Assembly (NCBI RefSeq): GCF_013426735.1
Contig: NZ_AP023277.1
Span: 24,753-88,752 of the forward strand
DNA length: 64,000 nt
Direction: 5' to 3'
DNA from: Agrobacterium vitis
GTDB taxonomy: Bacteria > Pseudomonadota > Alphaproteobacteria > Rhizobiales > Rhizobiaceae
The first letter of the stretch is position 1. Each line of letters starts with the position of its first letter. Positions 17,245 through 26,357 of the stretch are shown in pieces. The notes under the pieces are model-generated. The model had not been told where the DNA came from and did not search any database. It was given only the letters and a program-made list of their open reading frames with translations. Both the position numbers and the translations under genes were made by a program.

Positions 17245-17472
17245 CTATTCAGTTGCTAATTTGTCGATGGCCGCGAGAGCGGCTGATGGATCACCGTTGA
17301 CGTTCGTCATCGGGCCACAGTCGTGACGCGGATCCTCAACGAAAGACGTCATGTTGGCCGGTCTTTTGCAGGGTGCTGTTTTCTCTTTCGCAGCCGTTCC
17401 ACAGCCGGCAAGCCCGGCCGTGAACGTCGCGATTAGAAGCACTTTTCCAGCTGTTTCGAATGCCTTAATCAC
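17245..17472 (-). CDS. Small lipoprotein in VirB7/entry-exclusion position
   Basis: 75 residues with a lipoprotein signal (lipobox LAGC, Cys about 24) and three further Cys. The position between virB5 and virB6 is where many conjugative T4SS carry a VirB7-like or Eex lipoprotein. VirB7 would anchor VirB9 in the outer membrane; an exclusion role is equally possible because VirB7 usually lies after virB6. It overlaps the virB5 end by 8 bp. Confidence 0.7.
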   Translation of the reverse strand: MIKAFETAGKVLLIATFTAGLAGCGTAAKEKTAPCKRPANMTSFVEDPRHDCGPMTNVNGDPSAALAAIDKLATE

Positions 17473-18163
17473 CGTAGGTCATCGCCTTTTTCGAGTTCGA
17501 CATATCGACAAGACGCTGCTGATTTTGGGCATTAAGCGACTGAACGGTGCCATTCATGACGCCAATCATTTCGTTCAGCACCAGCCCCGATTGAACTTGG
17601 AGCTGCGTGTTCTGATCGATCGAGCCCTTGATATCCTCAGCCTTGCCGATCTGCTGACCCGCTTGCTGGAAGGATTGCGTACGCTGCTGCACAGCCTGAT
17701 TTGATCCAGTCACCAGAGCAGCTACGCCAAGGACCGTATTCATCACTTCCTCATACGACTTATCGCCTGAGAACGTGCTATCGGCCTTTCCCGAAAGGTT
17801 TTTCACCAGCTGCAGCCCGTTGATGAATGTGGAGGCTACTTTGCCGATATCGCCGCCCATGCCTCCGAAATTCGGTACGCCACCGCTCATCAAGCTGTCG
17901 AATGACGGCATCTGGGAAACACTGAAGCCATTGCCGATAGCAAGGTTCTGCATAGGGCTTTGCACGCTTCCACGGTCACCCGTTACGGCTTTAAGTGTTT
18001 CTTCGACCGTCTTAAGAACCTCCTTGTTGGTATCGAGGATGTCGGTCGTTGTTTTCGATGTTTCCTGAGCAACCTTCAGGTTAGCATTGTCGATTGTGGG
18101 GACCTGAGCGTACGCTGTCGAAGCTAGAGCCAGCGAAAACGCCGTTGCGATCGTCTTTTTCAT
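17465..18163 (-). CDS. virB5: VirB5-type minor pilin
   Basis: 232 residues with a signal peptide (cleavage after AYA-QVP) and a mostly helical body rich in Gln, Asn and Ser. The helical C-terminal part contains NQAVQQRTQSFQQAGQQIG and a final MSNSKKAMTYGD, as in VirB5/TrbJ-type proteins. It would sit at the pilus tip. Lies 12 bp after the extra transglycosylase gene. Confidence 0.82.
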   Translation of the reverse strand: MKKTIATAFSLALASTAYAQVPTIDNANLKVAQETSKTTTDILDTNKEVLKTVEETLKAVTGDRGSVQSPMQNLAIGNGFSVSQMPSFDSLMSGGVPNFGGMGGDIGKVASTFINGLQLVKNLSGKADSTFSGDKSYEEVMNTVLGVAALVTGSNQAVQQRTQSFQQAGQQIGKAEDIKGSIDQNTQLQVQSGLVLNEMIGVMNGTVQSLNAQNQQRLVDMSNSKKAMTYGD

Positions 18164-18175
18164 GGCAGTTCTCCT

Positions 18176-19264
18176 TTATTGTGTACTCAACATCAGTTTC
18201 ATTTCGGACGCCCGTTCCCTCTTCTGGACGCAAGCTTGTTCCGTTTCATTCCATTCTACGTTCAGTGCCGGGTCGCAGAGCTTCACCGTTTCGGGGTCTT
18301 TATCGTCTTTTTTCTTCACCGAGCTCGTGCGAGAGGAGCCGGACCTTTCACCGAGATCCAGCGCGTTCTTCGAGTTCATGAGTTCAGCCATTGTCGCTCC
18401 AAGACGAATGACCTGATTCATCATTTCGAGATTCGCGTTTCGCGCCCCTGAGTTCTGGTCCCAGCTGTCTTGGATCGTGCCCGTCTGCATCTGCCCGAGC
18501 TGCTGCAACCACGAACTGACATTGCCACTGCTTTCAGTGATGGACTGGCTCGTCGCCATAGCGTTCATCGAGCTGTCACGAGCACCCGAGAAGGCTGTGC
18601 TGCCTCCTCCATAGTTCATCGGAATGTTGGAGGTATCCGACCCGCCAAACTGCGGCATCCATTGTTTCGTGATGCTCGCAACGTATCCTTGGGTTTCTTT
18701 AAACGGAGGTATGCCGCCGTACTTCTGGACGTTCCCAGGGCCAGCATTATAAGCCGCCAGAGCTAGGTTCGTATTCCCGTTGAAACGCTTGAGCTGTTGC
18801 TTCAGATAGCGCGCGCCGCCCCGAAGGTTGCCTTCGATGTTGTTTGGATCAACGCCGAGGTCCTTCGCGGTTCCCGGCATAAGCTGCGATAGCCCTGTCG
18901 CACCTACAGGAGATTTCGCGCAGGGGTTAAAGCGGCTCTCTTGATAAACAAGCGACATGAATAGCGTTTCGTCTACGCCCTCTTCCTGAGCAACACGCTT
19001 TACGAGGCCGACGATTTCCGGATTAGCCTGCGCAGCGGACGGCGCATCGCCTCCCTTGCCCTTTTTGTACATGGAGCACGTCACGCTGGTGCTGACAGTG
19101 TGACGCTTCTTGTCAGTTTCCTTGATGTCGTCGGTTGTTTTCTCCCTTACCGTATCGTCGCCCGTCAGCGCGGCGTCAGTAATCGGAACCTGTGTAAAGG
19201 CGGCGCTCGGAGCGCCAATCGACATAGCTGCAGCGAGCAGCACCAGAGTGGGACTTTTCCTCAT
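18176..19264 (-). CDS. Lytic transglycosylase inserted between virB4 and virB5
   Basis: 362 residues: signal peptide, then an SLT domain at about 85-195 with the catalytic Glu in SLVYQESRFNP, the GATGLSQLMPGTA motif and NLALAAYNAGPGNV. It cleaves peptidoglycan to let the secretion channel through. The C-terminal ~150 residues are Gln/Ser-rich and helical, a little like the VirB5 protein next to it, with two late Cys. It overlaps the virB4 stop (ATGA). Since a VirB1 is also present (22387-23355), this operon carries two transglycosylases. Confidence 0.88.
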   Translation of the reverse strand: MRKSPTLVLLAAAMSIGAPSAAFTQVPITDAALTGDDTVREKTTDDIKETDKKRHTVSTSVTCSMYKKGKGGDAPSAAQANPEIVGLVKRVAQEEGVDETLFMSLVYQESRFNPCAKSPVGATGLSQLMPGTAKDLGVDPNNIEGNLRGGARYLKQQLKRFNGNTNLALAAYNAGPGNVQKYGGIPPFKETQGYVASITKQWMPQFGGSDTSNIPMNYGGGSTAFSGARDSSMNAMATSQSITESSGNVSSWLQQLGQMQTGTIQDSWDQNSGARNANLEMMNQVIRLGATMAELMNSKNALDLGERSGSSRTSSVKKKDDKDPETVKLCDPALNVEWNETEQACVQKRERASEMKLMLSTQ

Positions 19265-21720
19265 TCAGCATTCTCCCATCCGCAAAATTTCGCCAACCAG
19301 TTTTCCGGCTCGTCTCCGTGTTGCTCGCGGAGCGCGGCGCACTCCTCGATCGTCTCCTTTCGCCCGGACAGGACTTTCACCAGATCAGGCATGCTCGACA
19401 GGTCGAGCCTGGCAATGACGGAGTCATTGCCGTGCTTGATCAGGAAGGTCCGCTTCTCCGGCGGGGTGTTCTTGATGAAGTTGAATTCCTTCACCGTGAG
19501 ACCAAAGCGCTTGATGTAGCTCTCCTCGTCTGCACGCGGATTTGGGAAGTGAATGTTCGTGGCAGACTGCTCAATAAGCGTATGAGAGACCTTCGATTTG
19601 GCAATATCGGCGGCCGACTGTGTGCCAAAGCCCACGATGCCGTTGAGCTTACGAATGGTCTTCATTTTGTCGACAATGAACGCGCTGAAGGTGTCGTCCA
19701 GGAGCAACTGCCAGCCCTCGTCCATGAAGAACATGACCGGGTTGCCATCCAGCAGTTCATCAAGCCGATGGTAGAGATACATAAGCGCGGGGGTTCGCAG
19801 CTCCTCGTTTCCGAGAATGTTGGTCATGTCGAAGCCGAATACGGTCCTGCCGGAGAAGGACAGCACATCGTGCGGTGCGTTGAAGAGCCACGCTTTCTCG
19901 CCTTCGATCCAAGGACGAAGGCGGGAATAGAGATCGTTTGCGTCCGCCCGGGCACGGCCCATTAGCAGGTTGCCGAGGTTGGTGAGATTTCGCTGTTGTG
20001 CCGGTTCCTCCATGAGGCGGACTACAGCGCGCTCGATAATATCTTCATCTTCCTGGGTGAACTCGCGGCGATCACGCCCACCGAGCATCGCCTTGAGAAG
20101 GCGCTGAAGAAATTCTCTGTTTGGTCCGGTGTTCTCCAACTGGAGCGGATTGAATCCCGTTGGAGTACCGGGTGAAAGGACCTCATAAGATCCGCCAATG
20201 GCTCGAACGAAGATTTCTGCTCCCCGGTCTTTGTCAAAAAAGACGGCGCGCGGTGTTGGCGAAACTCGCATGGCCTGCGCAAGGAGAAAGCTCAAACCGA
20301 CAGTTTTACCAGAGCCGGTCGGTCCTGTGACGGTGAAATGCCCGATGTCTCGACGGTGAAAATTGAACCAGTAGGGCGTTTGAGATGTCGTCTCAAGGAT
20401 TGTGATGGGAAGGCCCCAATGTGTGCGTTCCGCCTGACCACTGGCGAAATTGTGCATTGATGACAGGCCCGAGAAGTTAGAGCTGGAGAGCATCGCCTTT
20501 CGAGCGATGTAGGAGTGGTTGCCGGGTAACTGTGCCCAAAACGCGGCCTCAAGATTCAGATCTTCGCGCAGCCAGTTGATGTTCATGTCCGTGAGGCATG
20601 CACCAAGTTCCGACACGCAGCGGCTCAAGCCTTCAAGGTCCCGGGAAATGCAAAGTAGCGAAAAATGATGGAAGCCGAACACGGCTTCCTGATTCAGCAT
20701 GCTGTCGAGTGCAAAATTGATGTCAGATTCTACAGAGGTCCCAGCCTCGTCCGAGGCACGGATTTGTCGCTGGAGGCGCGTTATGCGCTCTTGTGCAATC
20801 GGCTTGTCGGCAAGGGTAAACGACTGCGTCAGGATGAACTCGTGGTTCACCTGTAACAGTCCGTCCAACATGCCGGGTCCAGTGAAAGGTGGATATTCCT
20901 TGATTGACAGCAGTGCGCCATACCGCGACTCTTCGTCGACGGCGGCTTGCGCGTGAAAGGCGCGCTTGGCGAAGTGGAGACGAGACGTTCCGATGAAGTT
21001 TCGAATGCCCATGCGCGGCAGTCGCATCTTTCGAGACACGCTACCCGTTAGGATAGAATTGAAAAATTCGCAGGGCTCGGAATAAGGTTCGCCCTTGGTT
21101 TCTTCCTCCTGCCCCTCGATCTTTGCGGTATCGTCGGACTTCTTCCGGTAGGTTATGCCGAGCGAACGGGCTCCGTATTTACTCAGTTCACGGACGATAT
21201 TCCCGATCAGTTCCTCCAGGTCCGTTACCTCTTCGCGAGTGGCCTGTGTTTTAGCGTCCTTGTTTGACTGCGTAAAAATTCGCTTGAGAGAGTCGCCAAC
21301 ACCAAGCGCGCCGCGCATGCCCGAACGGACAATCGTCAAGTAGATCTCGTTTGTGAACATGCGCTTCTTGCGAAGCTGGTCCATGTATCGCGTATTGAGG
21401 ATGTCGCAGAATGATTGGTCGAACTTTCCACCGATCTCGGTTTCGACCTCGCGACGGATCACGGTTGACCACAGGGAAAACCGGCTTGAGCCGAGCGCGC
21501 GGATCATCGTGTTCTGAACGACCGATCGCATATTCAATTCGGCCTGATCTTCGGTCTGGAAAAACAAGCCGTCGAGCTTGATAACACTGGCGAGCGATCC
21601 ATTCTCAAGACCTATCACCGTGTCCGAGACATGCCGCATGTAGGGAATATGAACGGACATAGGCCGCTCGTTTCCGGCGACCTTCCCAAATCCTAGCTCT
21701 TCTTTGACGACTTTCAGCAT
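19261..21720 (-). CDS. virB4: VirB4-type secretion ATPase
   Basis: 819 residues, the largest T4SS ATPase. Walker A TGPTGSGKTVGLSFLLAQAM near 446, FFDKDRGAEIFVRAIGG, PVMFFMDEGWQLLLDD (Walker B) and FGTQSAADIAKS all match VirB4. It powers pilus assembly and substrate transfer at the inner membrane. ATG 21720 lies 2 bp after the virB3 stop; the frame is open to 21750 but that would overlap virB3. Confidence 0.95.
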   Translation of the reverse strand: MLKVVKEELGFGKVAGNERPMSVHIPYMRHVSDTVIGLENGSLASVIKLDGLFFQTEDQAELNMRSVVQNTMIRALGSSRFSLWSTVIRREVETEIGGKFDQSFCDILNTRYMDQLRKKRMFTNEIYLTIVRSGMRGALGVGDSLKRIFTQSNKDAKTQATREEVTDLEELIGNIVRELSKYGARSLGITYRKKSDDTAKIEGQEEETKGEPYSEPCEFFNSILTGSVSRKMRLPRMGIRNFIGTSRLHFAKRAFHAQAAVDEESRYGALLSIKEYPPFTGPGMLDGLLQVNHEFILTQSFTLADKPIAQERITRLQRQIRASDEAGTSVESDINFALDSMLNQEAVFGFHHFSLLCISRDLEGLSRCVSELGACLTDMNINWLREDLNLEAAFWAQLPGNHSYIARKAMLSSSNFSGLSSMHNFASGQAERTHWGLPITILETTSQTPYWFNFHRRDIGHFTVTGPTGSGKTVGLSFLLAQAMRVSPTPRAVFFDKDRGAEIFVRAIGGSYEVLSPGTPTGFNPLQLENTGPNREFLQRLLKAMLGGRDRREFTQEDEDIIERAVVRLMEEPAQQRNLTNLGNLLMGRARADANDLYSRLRPWIEGEKAWLFNAPHDVLSFSGRTVFGFDMTNILGNEELRTPALMYLYHRLDELLDGNPVMFFMDEGWQLLLDDTFSAFIVDKMKTIRKLNGIVGFGTQSAADIAKSKVSHTLIEQSATNIHFPNPRADEESYIKRFGLTVKEFNFIKNTPPEKRTFLIKHGNDSVIARLDLSSMPDLVKVLSGRKETIEECAALREQHGDEPENWLAKFCGWENAE

Positions 21721-21722
21721 AA

Positions 21723-22022
21723 TTATGGTCCGTACGAGTTGGTGCCCCAAAAGCGCTTATTGGGAGTGCGGGGGGTCTTGCGTGACGAAACCTGAAGCAC
21801 GTCGAGAATTTTCGCGTCCCATGTGCAAAGCGAGAACAGGACCAGGTAGCCCACAGGCGCGAGCAGAAGCGCGGCAAGATGGTTCGACGCAAGCCAACCG
21901 ATGATGGTTATGCCGATGATCAGCACAACCGCCATGTATGGCACGCCCCAAAGGGTAGGTGACCGGGTCAGACCGATCACCAAAGGCGTAAGCGCCGGCT
22001 TCTCATCCGAGAACTCGCTCAA
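21723..22022 (-). CDS. virB3: VirB3-type inner-membrane protein
   Basis: 99 residues with two closely spaced hydrophobic stretches (about 27-65) and LTRSPTLWGVPYM, the N-terminal VirB3 pattern. Starts at TTG 22022, one base past the virB2 stop. It works with VirB4 in pilus assembly. Confidence 0.9.
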   Translation of the reverse strand: MSEFSDEKPALTPLVIGLTRSPTLWGVPYMAVVLIIGITIIGWLASNHLAALLLAPVGYLVLFSLCTWDAKILDVLQVSSRKTPRTPNKRFWGTNSYGP

Positions 22023-22023
22023 C

Positions 22024-22374
22024 TTACTGCCCGCCCACCGAAGAGATCATCTGATCAACAATGGCGGGAGCGCCGAACACGAGCCCGATACCAATGACGA
22101 CCGCGCCGGCTGTAAACCAAGACAACCGACCGGCAAATGCCATGAAGCCCAAGGCGATTACGGCGATGATCGCCAACAACCGGCCAAATGGGCCAGTGAT
22201 GAAATCCACGATCATCTGCACGGCGGTCTGAATAGGGCCGAAAGCACCACTGCCGCCGCCACCTGCCCCTTGCGCAAACGCCAGCTCAGCACCGACGATC
22301 TGTACCGCCGCGACCACGCCAAGAAGCGCGATCACCTTAACCGCTTGGGATTGACCCAACTTCACACTTTTCAT
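22024..22374 (-). CDS. virB2: VirB2-type pilin
   Basis: 116 residues: a long signal peptide (cleavage probably after ELAFA-QGA), a Gly-rich segment and two membrane helices, the layout of VirB2 propilins. Mature size would be about 72 residues. Major pilus subunit. Lies 12 bp after virB1. Confidence 0.9.
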   Translation of the reverse strand: MKSVKLGQSQAVKVIALLGVVAAVQIVGAELAFAQGAGGGGSGAFGPIQTAVQMIVDFITGPFGRLLAIIAVIALGFMAFAGRLSWFTAGAVVIGIGLVFGAPAIVDQMISSVGGQ

Positions 22375-22386
22375 CTGATTCTCTCC

Positions 22387-23355
22387 TTAGAAGTGCATTA
22401 CGCCACCGACAAACTTGCCGGTCTTCTCCACGGCAATTACCCCGCTACCGTTGGCCGTATTCGTCGCCGCTGCTTCGCGGACGACATTTCCGGCCTTCCG
22501 TTTGCCGGTAGGCATCGGAAGGCCAAGCTGAAAATTGAGGACCTTTGCGACGTACCCGACCGTCTCCTGAAAGGGCGGTACTCCGCCATATTCGTAGATC
22601 CGGTTTTCGCCGCTGTTGTATGCGGCGGCTACGAGCAGAGGATTTTGAAACTCGTCGAGGAGGAAGCGGAGATACTTGATGCCGCCTTCGATGTTCTGAG
22701 CAGGATCGCAGATATCCACGACGCCGAACCGCGTAGCGGTGTCAGGGATAAGCTGCATGGGGCCACGCGCACCTTTGGGCGAGTTGCGAACCACATCAAA
22801 CCGGCTTTCGGCCCATGTAATCGCCACAGCAAACGCCTCGTCTACCTGATGGCGGCGCGCGGTCTCTACAACCAAGGCTTTGATCTCGTCAGGCGTCATC
22901 GGAGACGCCCCACACTCCTTTGCCCCCACCACGGGCGAAGCTAACACGTTTTCTGCGCCAATTTGGATAACTGAACCGGTGGCACGAGGAGTAATCGGGG
23001 AGTCGGCTTCTGATCCTGTCACATCCACATACGAGGTGTTTCCTGCGCCAATTTTAGTAATTGGCAAACCGGCCGCTTTGGTCGCGTCTTTCTGCTGGTT
23101 CGCGTCCTTCACTACGCCATCAGCGCCCAAGACAAATTCTTTAGCTGCGACAGGCTCCCCAGCCCATCTTTCCGCGAAGTTGGTAGCTAGTGACGGTAGT
23201 TCAGACGTTGTTGTATCATTGTATGCGCTGGCTATTCTGGTATTTTTTACAGCATCTTGGGCATATGCGCAGTTGGCCGACCACAGCGTAGCGAGAGCTG
23301 TCCCAAAAAGGACGGTGGTGCCTAAAAAGCCTGCCATGCTAGCCCTTTTTTCCAT
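22387..23355 (-). CDS. virB1: VirB1-type lytic transglycosylase
   Basis: 322 residues: signal peptide (cleavage near CAYA-QDA), a linker, then an SLT domain with ITWAESRFDV (catalytic Glu), KGARGPMQLIPDTA and LLVAAAYNSGENRI. It ends in GGVMHF, the short C-terminal motif common to VirB1 proteins. First gene of the minus-strand virB operon. ATG 23355 is used; ATG 23337 (MAGFLG) is possible. Confidence 0.92.
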   Translation of the reverse strand: MEKRASMAGFLGTTVLFGTALATLWSANCAYAQDAVKNTRIASAYNDTTTSELPSLATNFAERWAGEPVAAKEFVLGADGVVKDANQQKDATKAAGLPITKIGAGNTSYVDVTGSEADSPITPRATGSVIQIGAENVLASPVVGAKECGASPMTPDEIKALVVETARRHQVDEAFAVAITWAESRFDVVRNSPKGARGPMQLIPDTATRFGVVDICDPAQNIEGGIKYLRFLLDEFQNPLLVAAAYNSGENRIYEYGGVPPFQETVGYVAKVLNFQLGLPMPTGKRKAGNVVREAAATNTANGSGVIAVEKTGKFVGGVMHF

Positions 23356-23367
23356 CGTCTCCGCCTG

Positions 23368-23430
23368 CCAAACGGTGTTGTGATTAGGAAGAAAACCGAT
23401 TAAGTTGATGCTTGTATGATACCGATTTGG
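23368..23430. promoter_or_regulatory. Candidate operator region of the virB operon
   Basis: The 157-bp gap between virB1 and the divergent gene at 23513 contains CCAAACGGTGTT (23368-23379) and TACCGATTTGG (23420-23430). The same two words, the first exact and the second with one change, lie ahead of the XRE gene at 4172-4645; the second also lies ahead of the XRE gene at 57624-58100. It is the likely control point for transfer genes on both sides. Confidence 0.45.
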
Positions 23431-23512
23431 CTCAGACTTACAAGTTTTTGTGCCAGTGTTAAACCCCCTTTCTCAAGGGAATCCGTTGTACCAAGATGGT
23501 TAGGGCTAGAAA

Positions 23513-24121
23513 ATGATACGGACCATCATTACCGCACTCACAAGTTGCGCAATGGCAACACAAGCTTTTGCCGCGCCGGCAATTAACAAGGATTACGTCA
23601 AATCACTCGTAGCCCCCGGTAAAACGGCTTTGGTGGTCGAGTATTATGACGGCAATGGAAAGGTCGTTGACCGGAAGGGCTATGCAACAGCCTCAGGGTT
23701 CAAGGCGGTCTCCGGAACCGACTTCAAGATCGATGATAAGACAACAGTACATCTGTACGGTCTGCAGCCGTGTAAGGGCGATTTGGTCAACCGGACGGAA
23801 GACTATGCGGGAACGTGCGATGACTACGCTCTTAAGCAGCTTCAGGTCATGTTGCAGAGCCCAAAGGTCGTTTTCTGCCGCGCCTTCGTCAGCGAGAAGG
23901 GGGCGCCGATGCAGAATGCGACGTGCTACGGGTACTACAATTACCCTGGTGCCATGGACTCGGTCGATAATTTTGAGGAACAGCTTCTTTCTCTAGGCGC
24001 TCTTCGTCTCGCCAAAAAACCTGATGGATCAGTGGAGCGGCCTGATCTTCAGGAAGCCGAGAATCTCGGCAAAAAGGGCGATTTCGGCATGTGGGCCGAT
24101 CCGCGGGTAAAGTCGCAATGA
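23513..24121 (+). CDS. Secreted SNase-fold-like protein (first of three)
   Basis: 202 residues with a signal peptide (AFA-APA). The central part (TTVHLYGLQPCKGDL) recalls the beta-barrel of staphylococcal-nuclease-like proteins, and the C-terminal EAENLGKKGDFGMWADPR the A..A..GxW end of that family. The catalytic Asp, Arg and Glu set is not visible, so it is likely non-enzymatic. Several Cys point to disulfides in the periplasm. The next gene overlaps it by ATGA. Confidence 0.6.
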   Translation: MIRTIITALTSCAMATQAFAAPAINKDYVKSLVAPGKTALVVEYYDGNGKVVDRKGYATASGFKAVSGTDFKIDDKTTVHLYGLQPCKGDLVNRTEDYAGTCDDYALKQLQVMLQSPKVVFCRAFVSEKGAPMQNATCYGYYNYPGAMDSVDNFEEQLLSLGALRLAKKPDGSVERPDLQEAENLGKKGDFGMWADPRVKSQ

Positions 24122-24657
24122 AGCGGATAGCCCTTCTCATGGCGGCACTGATGCCTACCTGGGCTCTCGCAGCCTCGGAGGGCTATTTCGATTTAAGGCC
24201 GGACGGAATAACGCTCGAGACCGGGGACACATGGGTATCCAATGGAGAGCGGTTCCGTCTCTATGGAATACAGTCATGTTTGCGCGGTACCAACTATACC
24301 GATGCGCACGGTAACACTCGCGATTGCGGCGAGGCGTCCCTCGCTGTTCTTGCCGCGTATATCATGGACACGCAGCCGATTTGCGCACCAGTCGCTAAGG
24401 CAAACGACATTTCGTATGTCATTTGTTACGCGACCGTTGGGAGCCAGCGGCTGGATCTAGGGCAGGTTCTCGTCAGCAGTGGGTACGCGTTTGCTGCATT
24501 GAAGAGCGACGGACTTCCATATCATGTCCCCTACTCTGTGGCCGAACAGATGGCCCAGCAGAAAAAGGCGGGTCTCTGGCAGTTCAAAGACGTCCAGCAC
24601 CCGTCGATCACCCTCAGCCGAGAAGCCAATCAGCGCGCCAGGAAGGCGGAGCAATGA
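24118..24657 (+). CDS. Secreted SNase-like protein (second of three)
   Basis: 179 residues with a signal peptide (ALA-ASE). GDTWVSNGERFRLYGIQSC matches the strand-turn of thermonucleases (DGDT...VRLxGIDAPE) but with Q-S-C in place of D-A-P-E. LVSSGYAFAAL and QQKKAGLWQF match the family's C-terminal helices. Start ATG 24118 overlaps the previous stop (ATGA). Probably a degenerate, ligand-binding or structural homologue acting in the periplasm during transfer. Confidence 0.68.
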   Translation: MKRIALLMAALMPTWALAASEGYFDLRPDGITLETGDTWVSNGERFRLYGIQSCLRGTNYTDAHGNTRDCGEASLAVLAAYIMDTQPICAPVAKANDISYVICYATVGSQRLDLGQVLVSSGYAFAALKSDGLPYHVPYSVAEQMAQQKKAGLWQFKDVQHPSITLSREANQRARKAEQ

Positions 24658-25358
24658 AACATATTCCACTGCTCGGCGTCATTATCGCTGCGATTGCCAC
24701 ACCTTCAATGGCCGCCGACCTACAATACTATACCCCGCGCTACTCGGGGCGCGTGGCACCACCCGTCGATTCCGCGCCCGTCAGGTTGCCGGTCTTCAAA
24801 GGCGTTGTAACCGTTTTAGACGGCCGCACTCTTTGGTATGACTCTCTCGGACGTGGCTATAAGGTCCGCCTCGCGAGTATCGATGCATGCGAGCTCCCGC
24901 AATGGGCTCTCCACCCCAAGTGGGTAGACCGGACAAAGAACCAAGCGCCTATGCCGGTTCCCTGTGGCCCGCTTGCAAAAGCTTGGTTGAAGCGAACCAT
25001 TGGCAACAAGGTGACGGTCTGCACGACGCTTGGGTATGGAAATGATGGCATTCCTCTCGCTCAATGCACGGTCAAAGGCCGAGACGTGGCGACGGAAATG
25101 CTGCGCGTAGGTTGGGCGCGAGTGGATTCCCCCTACGCCAACCAACAGTACCTTTCCTATCAGCACGATGCCATGGCCGCCCGTTATGGAATGTGGGGCA
25201 CCTACGTGCTCGACATGAACGAATGGCGGCGCAAAGCGGTTGATAAGACCCTTGAGCGGCGACCGCTGGCGGACTTCAACCTTTTGGCAGAACGAAAAAG
25301 CGAAATCTCGCCGCCGTTTGCTGACGCACGCAACAAACCTAAGAGGACAGATCGATAG
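24654..25358 (+). CDS. Secreted thermonuclease-family protein (third of three)
   Basis: 234 residues with a signal peptide (SMA-ADL). VLDGRTLWYD...YKVRLASIDACELPQ aligns with DGDT..VRLxGIDAPE; the Arg and Glu of the active site are kept here, Asp of DGDT is Arg, and the second catalytic Arg is not evident (GNDGIPLAQC). VATEMLRVGWARV and MAARYGMWG match the C-terminal helices. Start overlaps the previous stop (ATGA). It is the closest of the three to true nucleases; activity is doubtful. Confidence 0.72.
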   Translation: MKHIPLLGVIIAAIATPSMAADLQYYTPRYSGRVAPPVDSAPVRLPVFKGVVTVLDGRTLWYDSLGRGYKVRLASIDACELPQWALHPKWVDRTKNQAPMPVPCGPLAKAWLKRTIGNKVTVCTTLGYGNDGIPLAQCTVKGRDVATEMLRVGWARVDSPYANQQYLSYQHDAMAARYGMWGTYVLDMNEWRRKAVDKTLERRPLADFNLLAERKSEISPPFADARNKPKRTDR

Positions 25359-25739
25359 TTGCCGGATATCGCACATATCGCGACATCGTTCGCTATCGAT
25401 CCGATGGCGGCGCTATTGGTTGCCATTCCACTTTCGCTCGCCCTGATCGTGCCCTGCGAACGTTTGTGGTCGATCCACGCCCCCTGCGCTCTGGTCCTCC
25501 TCGTGGTCTCAGCATTATTCCAGGCCGAGCGTCATCTCGCTCTCGACAGCTATCTTGTCGGCTTTTTTGCATTTGCGGCGGTTTGCCGGGATATCCCAAA
25601 CCGCCCCCTCCTCTACCGCGTCGGTATCCTCTGGTTTGCAGCATTCTCGTTGATCGCCGCCGTCATTTATGCGGCCTCCGACCGAACAGACCCCCACGCG
25701 ATAGAAGCCAAGATCTCACACCGGCCAATTCCGCAGTGA
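25359..25739 (+). CDS. Small polytopic membrane protein
   Basis: 126 residues, about four hydrophobic helices between 15 and 105, unknown family. It starts at TTG 25359 directly after the preceding stop, with AGAGGAC upstream, so it is part of the same unit as the three nuclease-fold proteins. May act in surface exclusion or channel assembly; no direct evidence. Confidence 0.6.
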   Translation: MPDIAHIATSFAIDPMAALLVAIPLSLALIVPCERLWSIHAPCALVLLVVSALFQAERHLALDSYLVGFFAFAAVCRDIPNRPLLYRVGILWFAAFSLIAAVIYAASDRTDPHAIEAKISHRPIPQ

Positions 25740-25761
25740 ACGAATGAGAGAGGGAAAGCTA

Positions 25762-26349
25762 ATGAAAGCTCTGTATTTTATCGCCGCAGGTGTTGCGGCT
25801 CTCGCCATGACACCTGCCGCAAGGGCGCAAGATGCGTCTTGGGGGTGCCAGATCCTCCTTTGCGCAGCGTCCAAGAACCCTTCATGGCAGGGGGTTGGGT
25901 ACTGCGTGCCGCCCATGCAGAAATTGATTTCGGCGATGAAAAAGCCCGGCTTCTCGTGGCCGATCTGCGAAGAAGCTAAGGCCGGCAAACCGGGCAACGA
26001 GCCTTTCGAGGATTGCCCTGCCGGTTTTCAAGCCGGGCGGTCATCTTCTGGTCGCGACAACGAGTCCCTCTTCGGCGGTGGCGAGGCAAATGTTTGCACA
26101 AAGACAGTCAACCAGTGCAGCAACCGCGGCGCTTTTCGGACGCTCTATGGGAACGACCGCGCAAACAAGCAGGCGGGCATCACAATGCGCGAACTCAATT
26201 CAAACAGTAACGACAATGGCTTTGGCGGTGGCAATAGCTGCCAAGTAGTCATCACACAGCCAAGGCCAATGAGGGCTGACCCGTATTACTTCGACATTCC
26301 GAACGATAAAGGCGTGAAAGAACGCCATTGGTTCAACCTCAATCTGTAG
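25762..26349 (+). CDS. Exported Cys-rich protein of the transfer region
   Basis: 195 residues with a clear signal peptide (ARA-QDA) and nine Cys in the mature part, beginning WGCQILLCAASKNPSWQGVGYC. The ILLC..NP.....GV..C order is common to hypothetical proteins next to rhizobial virB clusters. ATG 25762 has GAGAGGGA upstream and is preferred over ATG 25744. Function unknown; probably periplasmic and disulfide-linked. Confidence 0.65.
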   Translation: MKALYFIAAGVAALAMTPAARAQDASWGCQILLCAASKNPSWQGVGYCVPPMQKLISAMKKPGFSWPICEEAKAGKPGNEPFEDCPAGFQAGRSSSGRDNESLFGGGEANVCTKTVNQCSNRGAFRTLYGNDRANKQAGITMRELNSNSNDNGFGGGNSCQVVITQPRPMRADPYYFDIPNDKGVKERHWFNLNL

Positions 26350-26357
26350 GCGTCTCT

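Noticed and set aside
21901..22944. Plus-strand open frame of 347 codons opposite virB1-virB2
   Set aside because: Antisense shadow of genes with clear family motifs and operon overlap.
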